A stretch of 64,000 nt of DNA from Pedobacter sp014947265 (GCF_014947265.1 NZ_JADCNK010000012.1:62001-126000); one strand, 5' to 3'. Counted from the first letter of the stretch, positions 1 through 9,714 are shown. Numbers and translations are program-made. Notes: generated by a model not told the origin, from the sequence alone.

Positions 1-392
1 GGAAAGGAAATCTATATAAACTATGTTATTCTACCAACAATAGCAGTAGAGGTGCTGCGTTTTAGACCTGATTGAAATAGAAAGCCCACAGCGCAGCGAG
101 GACTTGTAATGGAAAGCAGGAACAAACATTAAGAAGTGCGTCTGCAATTGCTCTTCAAGCAATCTTGACCACACTACCATTGACAGAACACCAATAGAAA
201 GGTCGTCATCTCGACTGTAGCGCAGCGAAATGGAGAGATCTATTTAGTTAGATTTCTCGACTGCGTTGCACTCCGCTCGAAATGACGGTAACTCAAGGGA
301 TTTTTACGCATAGATTAATACTGTCATTTATATTGATTTTTATGAAATAAATTAACCCTCAGGATTACAGCATGATTTACACAATTAACCAT
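1..392. other. Intergenic region with dispersed repeats, no gene
   Basis: I see no credible gene here. The first 170 bases resemble the repeat segments at 11572-12300 (shared phrases around GGACTTG, AATGGAAAGCAGGA and AACATTAA). Bases 204-287 are a palindromic element of the CGTCATCTCGACTG family. Bases 325-363 match 55943-55980, which also follows a copy of that element. Confidence 0.6.
204..287. repeat. Palindromic MITE-like element, copy 1
   Basis: The left end reads CGTCATCTCGACTG and the right end CGAAATGACG, with CGCAGCGAAATGGAGAGATC inside, so the ends can pair imperfectly. Related copies lie at 30765-30835, 32521-32613, 55790-55906 and, as a half copy, 60749-60785. There is no coding capacity. 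It is a non-autonomous dispersed repeat; the transposase that moves it is not obvious here. Confidence 0.7.
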
Positions 393-953
393 CTATTTAT
401 TAAAAGCCGTCATGGTATGGGCTGGCCCAATGGTAACGAAGCTTTTAATCAACTCTACACTTTTATCAATCAATGCAGGAAGTTCCAATTGCTCATTTTT
501 ATCAAACAAACCCAAAACGAAATCTACCTGCCGGCCTTTCGGATAATCGTTACCAATGCCAAAACGAAGGCGTGCGTAGTTTTGCCCACCACAAACTTCT
601 TCGATACTTTTTAAGCCATTGTGGCCAGCGCTTGAGCCTTGCAGTTTTAATCTTAGCTTTCCCAGAGGCAATGCAAGGTCATCAACAATAACAAGTACAT
701 TTTCTGGTGCTATTTTCAGCTCCTTCATCCAATAGTTAACGGCCTTACCGCTCAGGTTCATAAAAGTAGTAGGCTTAATTACATGCAATTTTTTGCCTTT
801 AAAGCCCACCTCAGCATAATAGGCCAAACGGATATTATCAAAACTACCACCTAAACCTTTAACCAGTTCATCAGCAATATCAAAACCAATATTATGCCTG
901 GTGTGCGCATAATCCGGTCCGATATTCCCTAAGCCAACTATAAGATATTTCAT
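393..953 (-). CDS. pth: Peptidyl-tRNA hydrolase
   Basis: This cytoplasmic enzyme cleaves the ester bond of peptidyl-tRNA released from stalled ribosomes and so recycles tRNA. The 186-residue length fits bacterial Pth. The N terminus has the family signature LGNIGPDYAHTRHNIGF, containing the asparagine and the catalytic histidine, and VDDLALPLGK in the middle carries the conserved aspartate. The SSAGHNGLKSI motif follows. It is the last of three minus-strand housekeeping genes (prs, rplY, pth), a common neighbourhood in Bacteroidetes. The rplY terminator precedes it, so it probably has its own promoter in the 960-1070 gap, which holds short AAAGCGAAAAG-type repeats. Confidence 0.96.
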   Translation of the reverse strand: MKYLIVGLGNIGPDYAHTRHNIGFDIADELVKGLGGSFDNIRLAYYAEVGFKGKKLHVIKPTTFMNLSGKAVNYWMKELKIAPENVLVIVDDLALPLGKLRLKLQGSSAGHNGLKSIEEVCGGQNYARLRFGIGNDYPKGRQVDFVLGLFDKNEQLELPALIDKSVELIKSFVTIGPAHTMTAFNK

Positions 954-1074
954 GGGGCAAAGGTAGAAGCTTAAAGCGAAAAGACCAAAGACTAAAGCGA
1001 AAAGTCTGAAGTCCGGAGTCGTGAATCTATATATCTAGTAAGGGGCAGCATTTGACAGATAACCTCGTGTAAAC

Positions 1075-1107
1075 AAAAAAGCGGTAAAGAATTTCTTCTT
1101 TACCGCT
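1075..1107 (-). terminator. Intrinsic terminator downstream of rplY
   Basis: An 11-bp perfect stem (GCGGTAAAGAA with TTCTTTACCGC, loop of 4) is followed on the minus strand by a run of six T. It lies 43 bases after the rplY stop and separates rplY from pth. Confidence 0.85.
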
Positions 1108-1149
1108 TCTAGAATTTGTGAAATCACATTAATCTGTGAAATCCTTGTA

Positions 1150-1734
1150 CTATTTTTTACCTTTAGCAGCTTCAGTTTCTGCTTGTTTTAATGCTCTAGA
1201 CATTGCAACAGAAACGATAGTATCTTCAGGAGTGTTAGTGATTACGTATTTATCACCTTTAAGGTCACGAACACGAGATAAACTACCAACTTCTAATTTC
1301 TCTAAGCTTACTTCTACGTTTTGTGGCATGTTAGCTGGTAATGCTTTAACACGTAGTTTACGTAATTTCTGGATTAATTTACCCCCCATTTTAACACCTG
1401 GAGAAGTTCCTGTCAATTTAACCGGGATCTCCATAACGATTTCTTTCTCGTCAAATAACTGAAGAAAATCGATGTGCATTAATACGTCGGTAAGTGGGTG
1501 AAATTGAGTGTCTTTTACGATAGCTTTAGTTTTAGTACCGTTAACATCAATCTCCACAAAGTTTACATCCGGGGTATAAATAACATCTCTTAAGTCAGCA
1601 ATAACTACAGCAAAGTGTTGTTGCTCTTTTCCACCATACAATACCGCCGGAACTTTACCTTCGTAACGAAGTTCCTTGGCATCGCGTTTCCCTACGTTCT
1701 CTCTTGGAGAACCGCTAATTGCGATTGTTTTCAT
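1150..1734 (-). CDS. rplY: 50S ribosomal protein L25 (general stress protein Ctc type)
   Basis: This is a 5S rRNA-binding protein of the large subunit. At 194 residues it is the long TL5/Ctc form, with an N-terminal L25 domain (about 1-92, beginning with ISGSPRENVGKRDAKELR and VPAVLYGG) and a C-terminal beta domain (about 100-180, with PVKLTGTSPGVKMGGKL). The tail is lysine-rich. It follows prs on the same strand across a 154-bp gap that contains AGTATCAAG-type repeats, and a strong hairpin terminator ends it. The order prs-rplY-pth is frequent in this phylum. Confidence 0.95.
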   Translation of the reverse strand: MKTIAISGSPRENVGKRDAKELRYEGKVPAVLYGGKEQQHFAVVIADLRDVIYTPDVNFVEIDVNGTKTKAIVKDTQFHPLTDVLMHIDFLQLFDEKEIVMEIPVKLTGTSPGVKMGGKLIQKLRKLRVKALPANMPQNVEVSLEKLEVGSLSRVRDLKGDKYVITNTPEDTIVSVAMSRALKQAETEAAKGKK

Positions 1735-1888
1735 TTTTATTTATATTTATTTATTAGTAGTCAGTATTAAGTATCGAGTATCAAGACCTTAAGCCTTCAA
1801 CCCTCTACCTTCAACCTATTTAAACTCTCTTTATCGCTTTGCGTTTGGTGGCTGGCGTTTTTAACCGCTTATCGCAACTCGCTTAACG

Positions 1889-2830
1889 CTATACCCTAAA
1901 CAGATCACTAATCGACCCGTGCTCGTTTACATTGGCAATTGCCCTTGCAAATAAACTGGCTGTGCTTAATACCCTGATTTTCGGACTTTCCTGTTTTAAT
2001 GGAATTGTATCCGTAACGATCAGTTCGGTTAATACCGAATTTTCTACCGTTTCTATCGCTTTTCCTGATAATACAGCATGTGTACAAACTGCCCTTACAC
2101 TTGCTGCACCGTTTTCCATAATCAAAGCCGCAGCTTTTGATAAGGTTCCGGCTGTATCGCAAATATCATCGATCAATACCACATCCTGTCCGGTCACATC
2201 ACCGATAATCGACATCGATTCGATCTCGTTGGCACGTTTACGGCGTTTATCACAAATAATTACTTCAGCATTAAAAAATTTCGCAAAAGTACGTGCCCTA
2301 TACGAACCGCCCATATCTGGCGATGCAATAGTTAAGTTTTTTAAGCCCAGGCTTTTGATATAAGGTACAAAGATTACCGATCCATCTAAGTGATCAACCG
2401 GAATATCAAAGAAGCCCTGTATCTGTGCAGCATGTAGATCCATCGTCATAATGCGGTGAATACCTGCTGATTTTAATAAGTTAGCCACCAATTTGGCACC
2501 GATTGCTACACGCGGTTTATCTTTTCTATCCTGACGGGCTAAACCATAATAAGGAACAACTGCTGTAATATAATGTGCAGATGCTCTTTTAGCAGCATCA
2601 ACCATTAGCAAAAGCTCCATTAAATTATCGCTTGGCTGATAAGTAGACTGGATTAGAAAAACATCACTACCGCGGATTGACTCATCAAAGGAAGGTTGAA
2701 ACTCTCCATCACTGAATTTGTGAATGGTTACGCTACCAAGTGGCTTGCCGTAGTGCTCGGCAATCTTAAGTGATAATCCCTTAGAACCTGTTCCGGAAAA
2801 AAGCTTTACCGGGTTAAACTGCAATGGCAT
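1889..2830 (-). CDS. prs: Ribose-phosphate pyrophosphokinase
   Basis: PRPP synthetase transfers pyrophosphate from ATP to ribose 5-phosphate and feeds purine, pyrimidine, histidine, tryptophan and NAD synthesis in the cytoplasm. The 313-residue protein has the N-terminal PVKLFSGTGSKGLSLKIA segment, the metal-binding signature around DLHAAQIQGFFDIPVDHL (about residues 132-149), and the PRPP loop VVLIDDICDTAGTL (about 218-231). The class I length and motifs are normal. It lies downstream of the tRNA-Gln gene but behind that gene's terminator, so its promoter should fall in the short space before 2830 or be reached by read-through. Confidence 0.97.
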   Translation of the reverse strand: MPLQFNPVKLFSGTGSKGLSLKIAEHYGKPLGSVTIHKFSDGEFQPSFDESIRGSDVFLIQSTYQPSDNLMELLLMVDAAKRASAHYITAVVPYYGLARQDRKDKPRVAIGAKLVANLLKSAGIHRIMTMDLHAAQIQGFFDIPVDHLDGSVIFVPYIKSLGLKNLTIASPDMGGSYRARTFAKFFNAEVIICDKRRKRANEIESMSIIGDVTGQDVVLIDDICDTAGTLSKAAALIMENGAASVRAVCTHAVLSGKAIETVENSVLTELIVTDTIPLKQESPKIRVLSTASLFARAIANVNEHGSISDLFRV

Positions 2831-2850
2831 GGGTTCGTGTAGTTACGGTT

Positions 2851-2888
2851 AAAAAAAATCGGATCATGTCTATTTAAAACATGATCCG
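2851..2888 (-). terminator. Intrinsic terminator downstream of tRNA-Gln
   Basis: A 10-bp perfect stem, CGGATCATGT with ACATGATCCG (2860-2869 and 2879-2888, loop of 9), is followed on the minus strand by eight T. It lies between the tRNA-Gln gene and prs. Confidence 0.88.
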
Positions 2889-2902
2889 TTATTAAATTTT
2901 CG

Positions 2903-2973
2903 TTGTCCGACCTGGATTCGAACCAAGACAAACGGTACCAAAAACCGTTGTACTACCCTTATACTATCGGACA
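2903..2973 (-). tRNA. tRNA-Gln (anticodon UUG)
   Basis: The minus strand folds as a 71-nt cloverleaf. The acceptor strand TGTCCGA pairs with TCGGACA; the anticodon stem ACGGT/ACCGT holds the 7-nt loop TTTTGGT; the T arm is CTTGG-TTCGAAT-CCAGG. The anticodon at 2941-2939 is TTG, reading CAA (Gln). No CCA is encoded after the discriminator base. A strong terminator follows. Confidence 0.95.
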
Positions 2974-3200
2974 AAAACTTCTCAAGGATATTCTCCTCGA
3001 AAGGGAATGCAAATGTAGGAACCTTATTTTAAATATGCAAGAGTGATTTTAAAATATTTTTAATTTCTTTCCTGCTGTTCTTTGTTTGCGATGCAAAGAT
3101 AAAAAAATCATCATATAGCGTGCAACATTTTATTTTTTTCTACGACTTTTTTTACTGCGAACCACTTAAATCATTTATTATCAAAGACTAAAATTAAACT

Positions 3201-6200
3201 ATGAATTATTCAAGGATCAACACCATTGGAGGCTGGCTCTGTTTTAGCGTTGCCGCACTCACGTACATCTTAACTTTAGATCAATCCGTAAGTTTCTGGG
3301 ATTGTGGCGAATTCATCTCCTCAGCCTTCAGAATGGAGGTAGTACATCAGCCTGGCGCTCCAATAGTTTCCATGATTCAAAGGTTATTCTCTACCCTGGC
3401 TTTTGGCGACAAATCCAAAGTAGCCTATTTTGTTAATATTGCTTCGGCCCTTGCAAGCGCAGGAACCATTTTATTTTTATTCTGGACCATTACGGCTTTA
3501 GCAAAGAAAACAGTAATTAAAAAAGGTGAAGAAATCAGCAAACAGCAAATTATTGGCATTATGGGTGCCGGTTTGGTTGGGGCTTTGGCTTATGCGTTTT
3601 CTGACAGTTTCTGGTTTTCTGCTGTAGAGGCTGAGGTTTACGCCATGTCGTCGCTTTGCAGCGCCATTGTATTTTGGGGTATCTTAAAATGGGAATCGCA
3701 GGCTGATGAACCAAAAGCAGACCGCTGGTTACTTTTTGTAGCTTATATAATGGGGCTTTCGATCGGTGTGCATATTTTAAACCTGCTTACCATTCCTGCA
3801 TTAATATTTGTTTATTATTTTAAAAAGAATCCATCGCCAAGCTGGCAAAGTATTCTAAAAATATTTTTTGTTTCCATTGCGACTTTGGCTGTAGTACAAT
3901 TTGGCCTCATCCAATACGTAGTATCGCTCGCTGCAAGCTTTGATTACTTTTTTGTAAATACCATGAACCTTGGCTTTGGTTCGGGAATATTGTTTTTTGT
4001 TGTTTTATTGATCGGAGGCCTGGTGTATGGCATCCGTTATTCTATCCTTAAAAACAAAAGGGCTTTAAACCTGATCCTGTTATTTACTGTACTGCTTTTA
4101 TTTGGATACAGTTCTTTTTCGTTGTTGGTTATCAGGGCGCAGGCCAAACCTAACCTGAACAATTATAATGTGGATAATGTATTCTCACTTTCGAGGTACC
4201 TGGGCCGCGACCAGTATGGCGACAGGCCTTTACTTTATGGGGAGAATTACAATTCAGAAAAGATTGGCATTGAAGAAACGGGCAAAATTATCCGTAAAGG
4301 TGACAAAAAATACGAACCGGCCGGTACAAAATCAGCTTATGTTTTTGCCGATAAAACTTTACTGCCACGTATGTACAGCGATAAACCCGAACATGTGAGG
4401 TTTTACAAAAGTTACAAGGGTTTTGATGATGAACATAAACCTACACTTATTGATAATTTAAAATATCTATTCTCTTTCCAGACCGGACAGATGTATATGC
4501 GTTATTTTATGTGGAATTTTGTAGGCAGACAGGACAATGAAGATGGACAGTTTGGCGGAAAAGATGGCAATTGGCTTAGCGGTGTAAAACCATTAGATGC
4601 CATCAGACTTGGCAATCAAAAAAACCTTCCACCATCAATTGTAGAGAACAAAGCATACAATAGATTTTTCTTTTTGCCATTAATTATCGGCTTAATTGGT
4701 GCCGTCTGGCATTTTAAACGTAACCAAAAGGATGCGGGCATTATCGGTTTACTCTTCGTTTTTACTGGTGTGGCTATTGTAGTTTACCTGAACTCTGTAC
4801 CTATTGAGCCGCGTGAAAGGGATTATGCCTATGTGGGTTCGTTTTATGCTTTTGCCATCTGGATCGGTTTAGGCGTATTTGGATTGAAGGATTTTATTTT
4901 CCAGAAACTAACGCCTGCACGCGCAAGTATTTTCGCATCAGTTATTGCCTTGTTTGGAGCCCCAATTCTAATGGCCAACCAGGGCTGGGATGACCATGAC
5001 CGTTCTGATAGCCACTTAGCGAGGGATATGTCGGTTAATTACCTAAAATCGTGTGCACCAAATGCCATCTTATTTACTTATGGTGATAACGATACTTATC
5101 CGGTTTGGTATGCACAGGAAGTGGAAAATGTACGTCCGGATGTTCGGGTGGTAAACCTGAGTTTATTTACTGCCGATTGGTATATCGATGGCATGCGCAG
5201 AAAGCAAAATGAATCGGCACCACTACCTATCACCTTAAAACCTGAGCAATATGTTGAAGGCACGAGGGACATTATGTATTACCAGGATTATAAAATTGCA
5301 CAGCATATTGAGTTACAGGAAATTTTAGATGTGCTTTTATCCGATCACGACGAAGATAAAGTAACCATGACAGATGGTTCTAAATACAATGTGCTGCCAG
5401 CCAAAAATCTTAAACTGGCGGTGAATCCGCAACAGGTTTTGGATACAGGAACCGTACCCAAAGAGGATGCCGGTAAAATTGCGAGCAGTATGGAATGGAC
5501 TTACAATTCTAATTTTGTAACTAAAGGTACCTTAGCTTTATTTGATATTTTAACGCATAACAATTGGAAACGACCGATTTATTTTACCGGAGGCATGCCC
5601 GATGAGCAATACGTAGGATTGAACAAATACCTCTATTCGGAAGGTTTAAACAAAAGGCTGCTACCCTTGAAACCCGATACAGCGATTACACAGGATTTTG
5701 ATCGTGTAAACCTGAAACCCATGTACAATAATTTGATGAATGTATATGGTTTCGGCAACATTAAAAATGCAAACTATTTAGACAGGCAATCTGCTGATGA
5801 CGTAACCATGTTATCTAATATGTTTAACGGCTTATTAACTGGCTTGATAAACGAAGGTAAAATTGCGGAGAGCAAAAAAGTGGCAAATAAATATTTTGAG
5901 GTAATTCCGGCTAAATTTTACAGTATGCGCCAGGTAATGAGCACCTATTATTTTACTGAAAACCTGTATCGGTTAAATGATTTGAACCGTGCCAATGCAA
6001 TGATCAAAAAAACGGCAGACTATGTAGGTAAGGAACTCACCCACCTTGCAAATGTTTCGGAAAGCAAAAATCAGTTGTCATCAGAGCAGGATGTTCGTTT
6101 CTACCTTGGTTATTTGGGGCAAATGGTAAAATTAACTGAGGCTTTTAAGCAAGGTGCGTTGAGTAAAAATCTCGAAAAACAATATAACGATCTAATCACC

Positions 6201-6227
6201 AGGTTTACGCCGTTCGCAACTGGTTAG
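3201..6227 (+). CDS. DUF2723 membrane protein, GT-C-like (TMEM260/GT117 relative), copy 1
   Basis: This 1008-residue inner-membrane protein has about a dozen hydrophobic segments in residues 10-580, then a soluble C-terminal domain with helical-repeat character (about 600-1008). The first loop has the DUF2723 signature SFWDCGEF (D34 and E37), followed by VHQPGAP. Acidic residues in that loop are the usual catalytic site of GT-C glycosyltransferases. The eukaryotic relative TMEM260 is a protein O-mannosyltransferase, so a protein-glycosylation role is a family-based inference and the bacterial substrate is unknown. A second motif, EPRERDYAYVGSFYAFAIW, sits near residue 535. The gene is monocistronic, with its own terminator, and is followed by a close paralogue in the same orientation. 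Confidence 0.85.
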   Translation: MNYSRINTIGGWLCFSVAALTYILTLDQSVSFWDCGEFISSAFRMEVVHQPGAPIVSMIQRLFSTLAFGDKSKVAYFVNIASALASAGTILFLFWTITALAKKTVIKKGEEISKQQIIGIMGAGLVGALAYAFSDSFWFSAVEAEVYAMSSLCSAIVFWGILKWESQADEPKADRWLLFVAYIMGLSIGVHILNLLTIPALIFVYYFKKNPSPSWQSILKIFFVSIATLAVVQFGLIQYVVSLAASFDYFFVNTMNLGFGSGILFFVVLLIGGLVYGIRYSILKNKRALNLILLFTVLLLFGYSSFSLLVIRAQAKPNLNNYNVDNVFSLSRYLGRDQYGDRPLLYGENYNSEKIGIEETGKIIRKGDKKYEPAGTKSAYVFADKTLLPRMYSDKPEHVRFYKSYKGFDDEHKPTLIDNLKYLFSFQTGQMYMRYFMWNFVGRQDNEDGQFGGKDGNWLSGVKPLDAIRLGNQKNLPPSIVENKAYNRFFFLPLIIGLIGAVWHFKRNQKDAGIIGLLFVFTGVAIVVYLNSVPIEPRERDYAYVGSFYAFAIWIGLGVFGLKDFIFQKLTPARASIFASVIALFGAPILMANQGWDDHDRSDSHLARDMSVNYLKSCAPNAILFTYGDNDTYPVWYAQEVENVRPDVRVVNLSLFTADWYIDGMRRKQNESAPLPITLKPEQYVEGTRDIMYYQDYKIAQHIELQEILDVLLSDHDEDKVTMTDGSKYNVLPAKNLKLAVNPQQVLDTGTVPKEDAGKIASSMEWTYNSNFVTKGTLALFDILTHNNWKRPIYFTGGMPDEQYVGLNKYLYSEGLNKRLLPLKPDTAITQDFDRVNLKPMYNNLMNVYGFGNIKNANYLDRQSADDVTMLSNMFNGLLTGLINEGKIAESKKVANKYFEVIPAKFYSMRQVMSTYYFTENLYRLNDLNRANAMIKKTADYVGKELTHLANVSESKNQLSSEQDVRFYLGYLGQMVKLTEAFKQGALSKNLEKQYNDLITRFTPFATG

Positions 6228-6248
6228 TCAAAAAACATTCTAAATTTT

Positions 6249-6288
6249 AACCCATAGGCAGATTTCACCTTTCCGCCTATGGGTTTTT
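6249..6288 (+). terminator. Intrinsic terminator between the DUF2723 paralogues
   Basis: An 11-bp stem, AACCCATAGGC with GCCTATGGGTT, closes a 15-nt loop and runs into five T on the plus strand. It makes the two paralogues separate transcription units. Confidence 0.85.
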
Positions 6289-6443
6289 GCTTCTCCAATA
6301 AATTAAAATCCTTTATGTTAAAGGTCTTAAGCCGTTAAAAATTGTTAAATCAATGCAAAAATTTACCTGTTTTATCGACTAGAATAGTTAATTTCGGCAG
6401 CATTTTTATGTGAAAACAATTTTTAATATCATTAAACAAACCA

Positions 6444-9400
6444 ATGAATTATTCAAAAGTTAATAATATAGTAGGCTGGATCTGCTTTTTAATTGCTACA
6501 CTAACTTACGTTTTAACCTTAGAGCCTTCTGCCAGTTTTTGGGATTGCGGTGAATTTATAGCATCGGCATTCAGAATGCAGGTTGTTCACCAGCCTGGCG
6601 CACCATTATTCTTAATGATCCAACGTTTTTTCTCCATTTTCGCAGCTGGAGATTTAACTAAAATCGCTTACTGGATGAACGTTGGTTCAGCTGTTTCAAG
6701 CGGGGCAACTATCTTATTCTTATTTTGGACCATCACTGCATTGGCTAAAAAAACAGTATTAAAAGCTGGTGAAGAATTAACAACCGGTAAATTGATCAGT
6801 ATTATGGGTGCGGGTGCCGTTGGTGCTTTAGCTTATACTTTCTCTGATAGTTTCTGGTTTTCGGCAGTAGAATCTGAGGTTTATGCACAATCCTCTTTAT
6901 TCACCGCGATTGTATTCTGGGCTATTCTTAAATGGGAAGCACATGCCGATGAGCCACGCGCAGACCGTTGGTTACTATTTATTGCCTATATTATGGGTTT
7001 ATCAATTGGTATCCACTTGTTAAACTTATTAACTATCCCTGCACTTGCCTTCATTTATTATTTTAAAAGAACTGATAAAGCAACTACTGCAGGTATTTTC
7101 AAAACACTTATTGTTGGTATCTTAATTTTAGCGGTAATCCAATATGGTATTATCCAATACCTGGTTTCGTTCGGCGCTTATTTCGATTTATTCTTTGTGA
7201 ATACATTGGGTCTTGGTTTCGGAACAGGCGTTTTATTCTTCGCTGTTTTATTAATCAGTGCATTGGTTTGGGGGATCCGTTATTCGATCAAGCATCAAAA
7301 GAGATTATTAAACTTAGGTTTAATCTCTACCGTTTTAATCATTTTCGGTTATGCATCTTTCTCGATGATCATCATCAGGGCAAAAGCAGATCCGAACTTA
7401 AACAATAGTGCACCGAAAGATGCTTTCTCTTTCTTAAGCTACCTGAACCGTGAGCAATATGGCGATAGGCCATTGGGTTACGGTCCTAATTATAACTCTG
7501 AAAGAACAGGTGTAACAGAAGGTAAAACCATCTGGAGAAAAGGAAAAGAAAAATATGAAGTAGCGGGTAAAAAAACCGATTACGAATATAGCAACAACAC
7601 TTTATTGCCTCGTATGTATAGCGACGACCCTAAACATGCCAGTTTTTATAAAGAGTGGATGCATTTGGATGATAGTAAACACCCGAACTTAGTTGATAAT
7701 GTTGGCTTTTTGGCCAGCTACCAGATCGGCTACATGTATATGCGTTACTTTTTCTGGAATTTTGTTGGTCGCCAGAACGATGAGCAAGGTCAGGGCAGTG
7801 GATTTGAAGGCGAATGGATTAGTGGTATTAAACCGTTTGACAGCTGGTTACGTGGAGATCAAAGTCATTTGCCGCCATCAACTGTTGATAATAAAGCATA
7901 CAACCGTTTTTTCTTTTTACCGTTGATTATGGGAATAATCGGCGCACTTTGGCACTTTAAACGCAACCAGAAAGATGCCGGAGTTGTAGCATTATTATTC
8001 TTCTTTACGGGTATAGCGATCGTATTATACTTAAACCAAAAACCCCTGGAGCCGCGTGAAAGGGATTATGCTTATGTTGGATCTTTTTATGCCTTTGCCA
8101 TATGGATTGGGCTCGGCGCACTCGCCATTAAAGAATGGCTGTTTAAAAAACTAACCCCAACTACCGGTGCCATTGGTGCAACGGTGATTGGATTATTGGC
8201 TGCACCGGTAATTATGGCCGAGCAGGGATGGGATGACCATGACCGCTCTACCAAAATGGTTCCTCACGATATTGCCTTAGATTACTTACAATCCTGTGCA
8301 CCAAATGCCATCTTATTTACTTATGGCGATAATGATACCTACCCGCTCTGGTATATCCAGGAAGTAGAAAATGTGCGTCCTGATGTACGTATTGTAAACT
8401 TAAGTTTATTTGATACAGATTGGTACATCAATGGTTTAAGACAAAAACAAAATGAATCTGCGCCATTGCCAATTACCATGAAACCTGAACAATATGTACA
8501 GGGTGAAAGAGATGTAATGCCGTATGATGATTATAAAATTGCAGGTAATGTTGAGCTTAAAAATGTAGTTGATTTATTGTTATCAAACGATGAGAGCGAT
8601 AAAGTAGCCATGCAGGATGGATCAAAATCTAATTTCCTGCCAACTAAAAACCTTAAAATTACGGTAGATCCGCAGCAAGTAATCAGCACAGGAACAGTGC
8701 CTGCAGCTGATGCTTCAAAAATTACTACCACCATGGATTGGAAATTTAATAAAGGTTATGTTACTAAAGGAACTTTGGCCATGTTCGATATCCTTGCACA
8801 TAACAACTGGAAACGTCCGATTTATTTCGCATCTACCGTTCCTTCAGAGCAATATAACGGCTTAGACAAGTATTTATATAGCGAAGGTTTGGCCATGCGT
8901 TTATTACCGCTTAAAGCTGATACTACAGCATCTGAGGATAGACCAGAGCAATTAAATACCCCGATTTTGTATAATAACGTGATGACTAAATTTAAGTGGG
9001 GAAATATGAAAACCGCTAAATATTTAGATCCGCAATCATCAGATGATACTTTCATTTTCACGAACCTATTTAGTAGCTTAACCAACAGCTTAATTAAAGA
9101 AGGTAAAACTGCTGAAGCTAAAAAAGTAGTAGATAAATATTTCGCGGTAATGCCTGATAAATTCTTCGGCATCCGTACGGTTGTAGTGAAATTCTATATG
9201 GCTGAAAACTTATATAAACTAGGTGAAACTGCCAGAGCAAATGATATTTTAGACAAATCTTGTGATTATATCAATAAGGAATTAAACTACCTGGCTGATA
9301 TTTCACAATCGAAAGGTTTAACCGGATCGCAGAACATTCAAACAGGCTTATATTACCTGGACAGAATGATTAAAACAAGTAAAGCTGCAGGTCAGGATAA

Positions 9401-9482
9401 ATTGAGCGATAAGCTGCAGAAAACCTTCAACAGTTTAGAAAGCCGTTTGTCGATGTTTTTCCCGCAACAGGGTCCACAATAA
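6444..9482 (+). CDS. DUF2723 membrane protein, GT-C-like (TMEM260/GT117 relative), copy 2
   Basis: This 1012-residue paralogue of the preceding gene can be aligned along its whole length. It keeps SFWDCGEF with D34 and E37 at identical positions, VHQPGAP, SFWFSAVESEVYA, the EPRERDYAYVGSFYAFAIW segment, and the DDHDRS and TYGDNDTYP motifs at the start of the soluble domain. The middle (around residues 310-370) and the C-terminal 250 residues differ most, which suggests different acceptors or partners. Family knowledge points to lipid-linked sugar transfer to protein, but the bacterial substrate is not established. The gene has its own upstream region of about 150 bp and its own terminator. Confidence 0.85.
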   Translation: MNYSKVNNIVGWICFLIATLTYVLTLEPSASFWDCGEFIASAFRMQVVHQPGAPLFLMIQRFFSIFAAGDLTKIAYWMNVGSAVSSGATILFLFWTITALAKKTVLKAGEELTTGKLISIMGAGAVGALAYTFSDSFWFSAVESEVYAQSSLFTAIVFWAILKWEAHADEPRADRWLLFIAYIMGLSIGIHLLNLLTIPALAFIYYFKRTDKATTAGIFKTLIVGILILAVIQYGIIQYLVSFGAYFDLFFVNTLGLGFGTGVLFFAVLLISALVWGIRYSIKHQKRLLNLGLISTVLIIFGYASFSMIIIRAKADPNLNNSAPKDAFSFLSYLNREQYGDRPLGYGPNYNSERTGVTEGKTIWRKGKEKYEVAGKKTDYEYSNNTLLPRMYSDDPKHASFYKEWMHLDDSKHPNLVDNVGFLASYQIGYMYMRYFFWNFVGRQNDEQGQGSGFEGEWISGIKPFDSWLRGDQSHLPPSTVDNKAYNRFFFLPLIMGIIGALWHFKRNQKDAGVVALLFFFTGIAIVLYLNQKPLEPRERDYAYVGSFYAFAIWIGLGALAIKEWLFKKLTPTTGAIGATVIGLLAAPVIMAEQGWDDHDRSTKMVPHDIALDYLQSCAPNAILFTYGDNDTYPLWYIQEVENVRPDVRIVNLSLFDTDWYINGLRQKQNESAPLPITMKPEQYVQGERDVMPYDDYKIAGNVELKNVVDLLLSNDESDKVAMQDGSKSNFLPTKNLKITVDPQQVISTGTVPAADASKITTTMDWKFNKGYVTKGTLAMFDILAHNNWKRPIYFASTVPSEQYNGLDKYLYSEGLAMRLLPLKADTTASEDRPEQLNTPILYNNVMTKFKWGNMKTAKYLDPQSSDDTFIFTNLFSSLTNSLIKEGKTAEAKKVVDKYFAVMPDKFFGIRTVVVKFYMAENLYKLGETARANDILDKSCDYINKELNYLADISQSKGLTGSQNIQTGLYYLDRMIKTSKAAGQDKLSDKLQKTFNSLESRLSMFFPQQGPQ

Positions 9483-9509
9483 TAAGCGAATCTGAAAATA
9501 AATTTACGA

Positions 9510-9541
9510 AGCAGCTGCATTAATTGTAGCTGCTTTTTTTA
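9510..9541 (+). terminator. Intrinsic terminator after DUF2723 copy 2
   Basis: A 10-bp stem (AGCAGCTGCA with TGTAGCTGCT, one G-T pair, loop of 5) is followed by eight T. Confidence 0.88.
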
Positions 9542-9546
9542 TTTGC

Positions 9547-9678
9547 TTGCGCTCGTTTCTAACGAGCGCAGTAATAGCCTTACGATTTCATCGTAAAAAA
9601 ATTACTTAAAAATAAAAGCGTATATAATCGTAAATACGACCAGCCATCTACACGCTCGTTAGAAACGAGCGTGAGCAA
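9547..9678. repeat. RAYT-associated palindromic element, left copy
   Basis: This 132-bp element consists of hairpins in series. GCGCTCGTTTCTAACGAGCGC starts it (GCGCTCGTT pairs with AACGAGCGC), a TTACGAT/ATCGTAA hairpin follows, and it ends with CACGCTCGTT-AGA-AACGAGCGTG. The two ends are inverted relative to each other. The same architecture recurs at 10284-10412 in the same orientation on the other side of the RAYT gene. Confidence 0.88.
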
Positions 9679-9714
9679 TTATGATTTTTCTGAATAAATA
9701 AATACTTTTAATAT

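Noticed and set aside
372..691. Plus-strand open frames over pth
   Set aside because: They lie antisense to a well-supported pth gene, and their products match no family and have odd composition.
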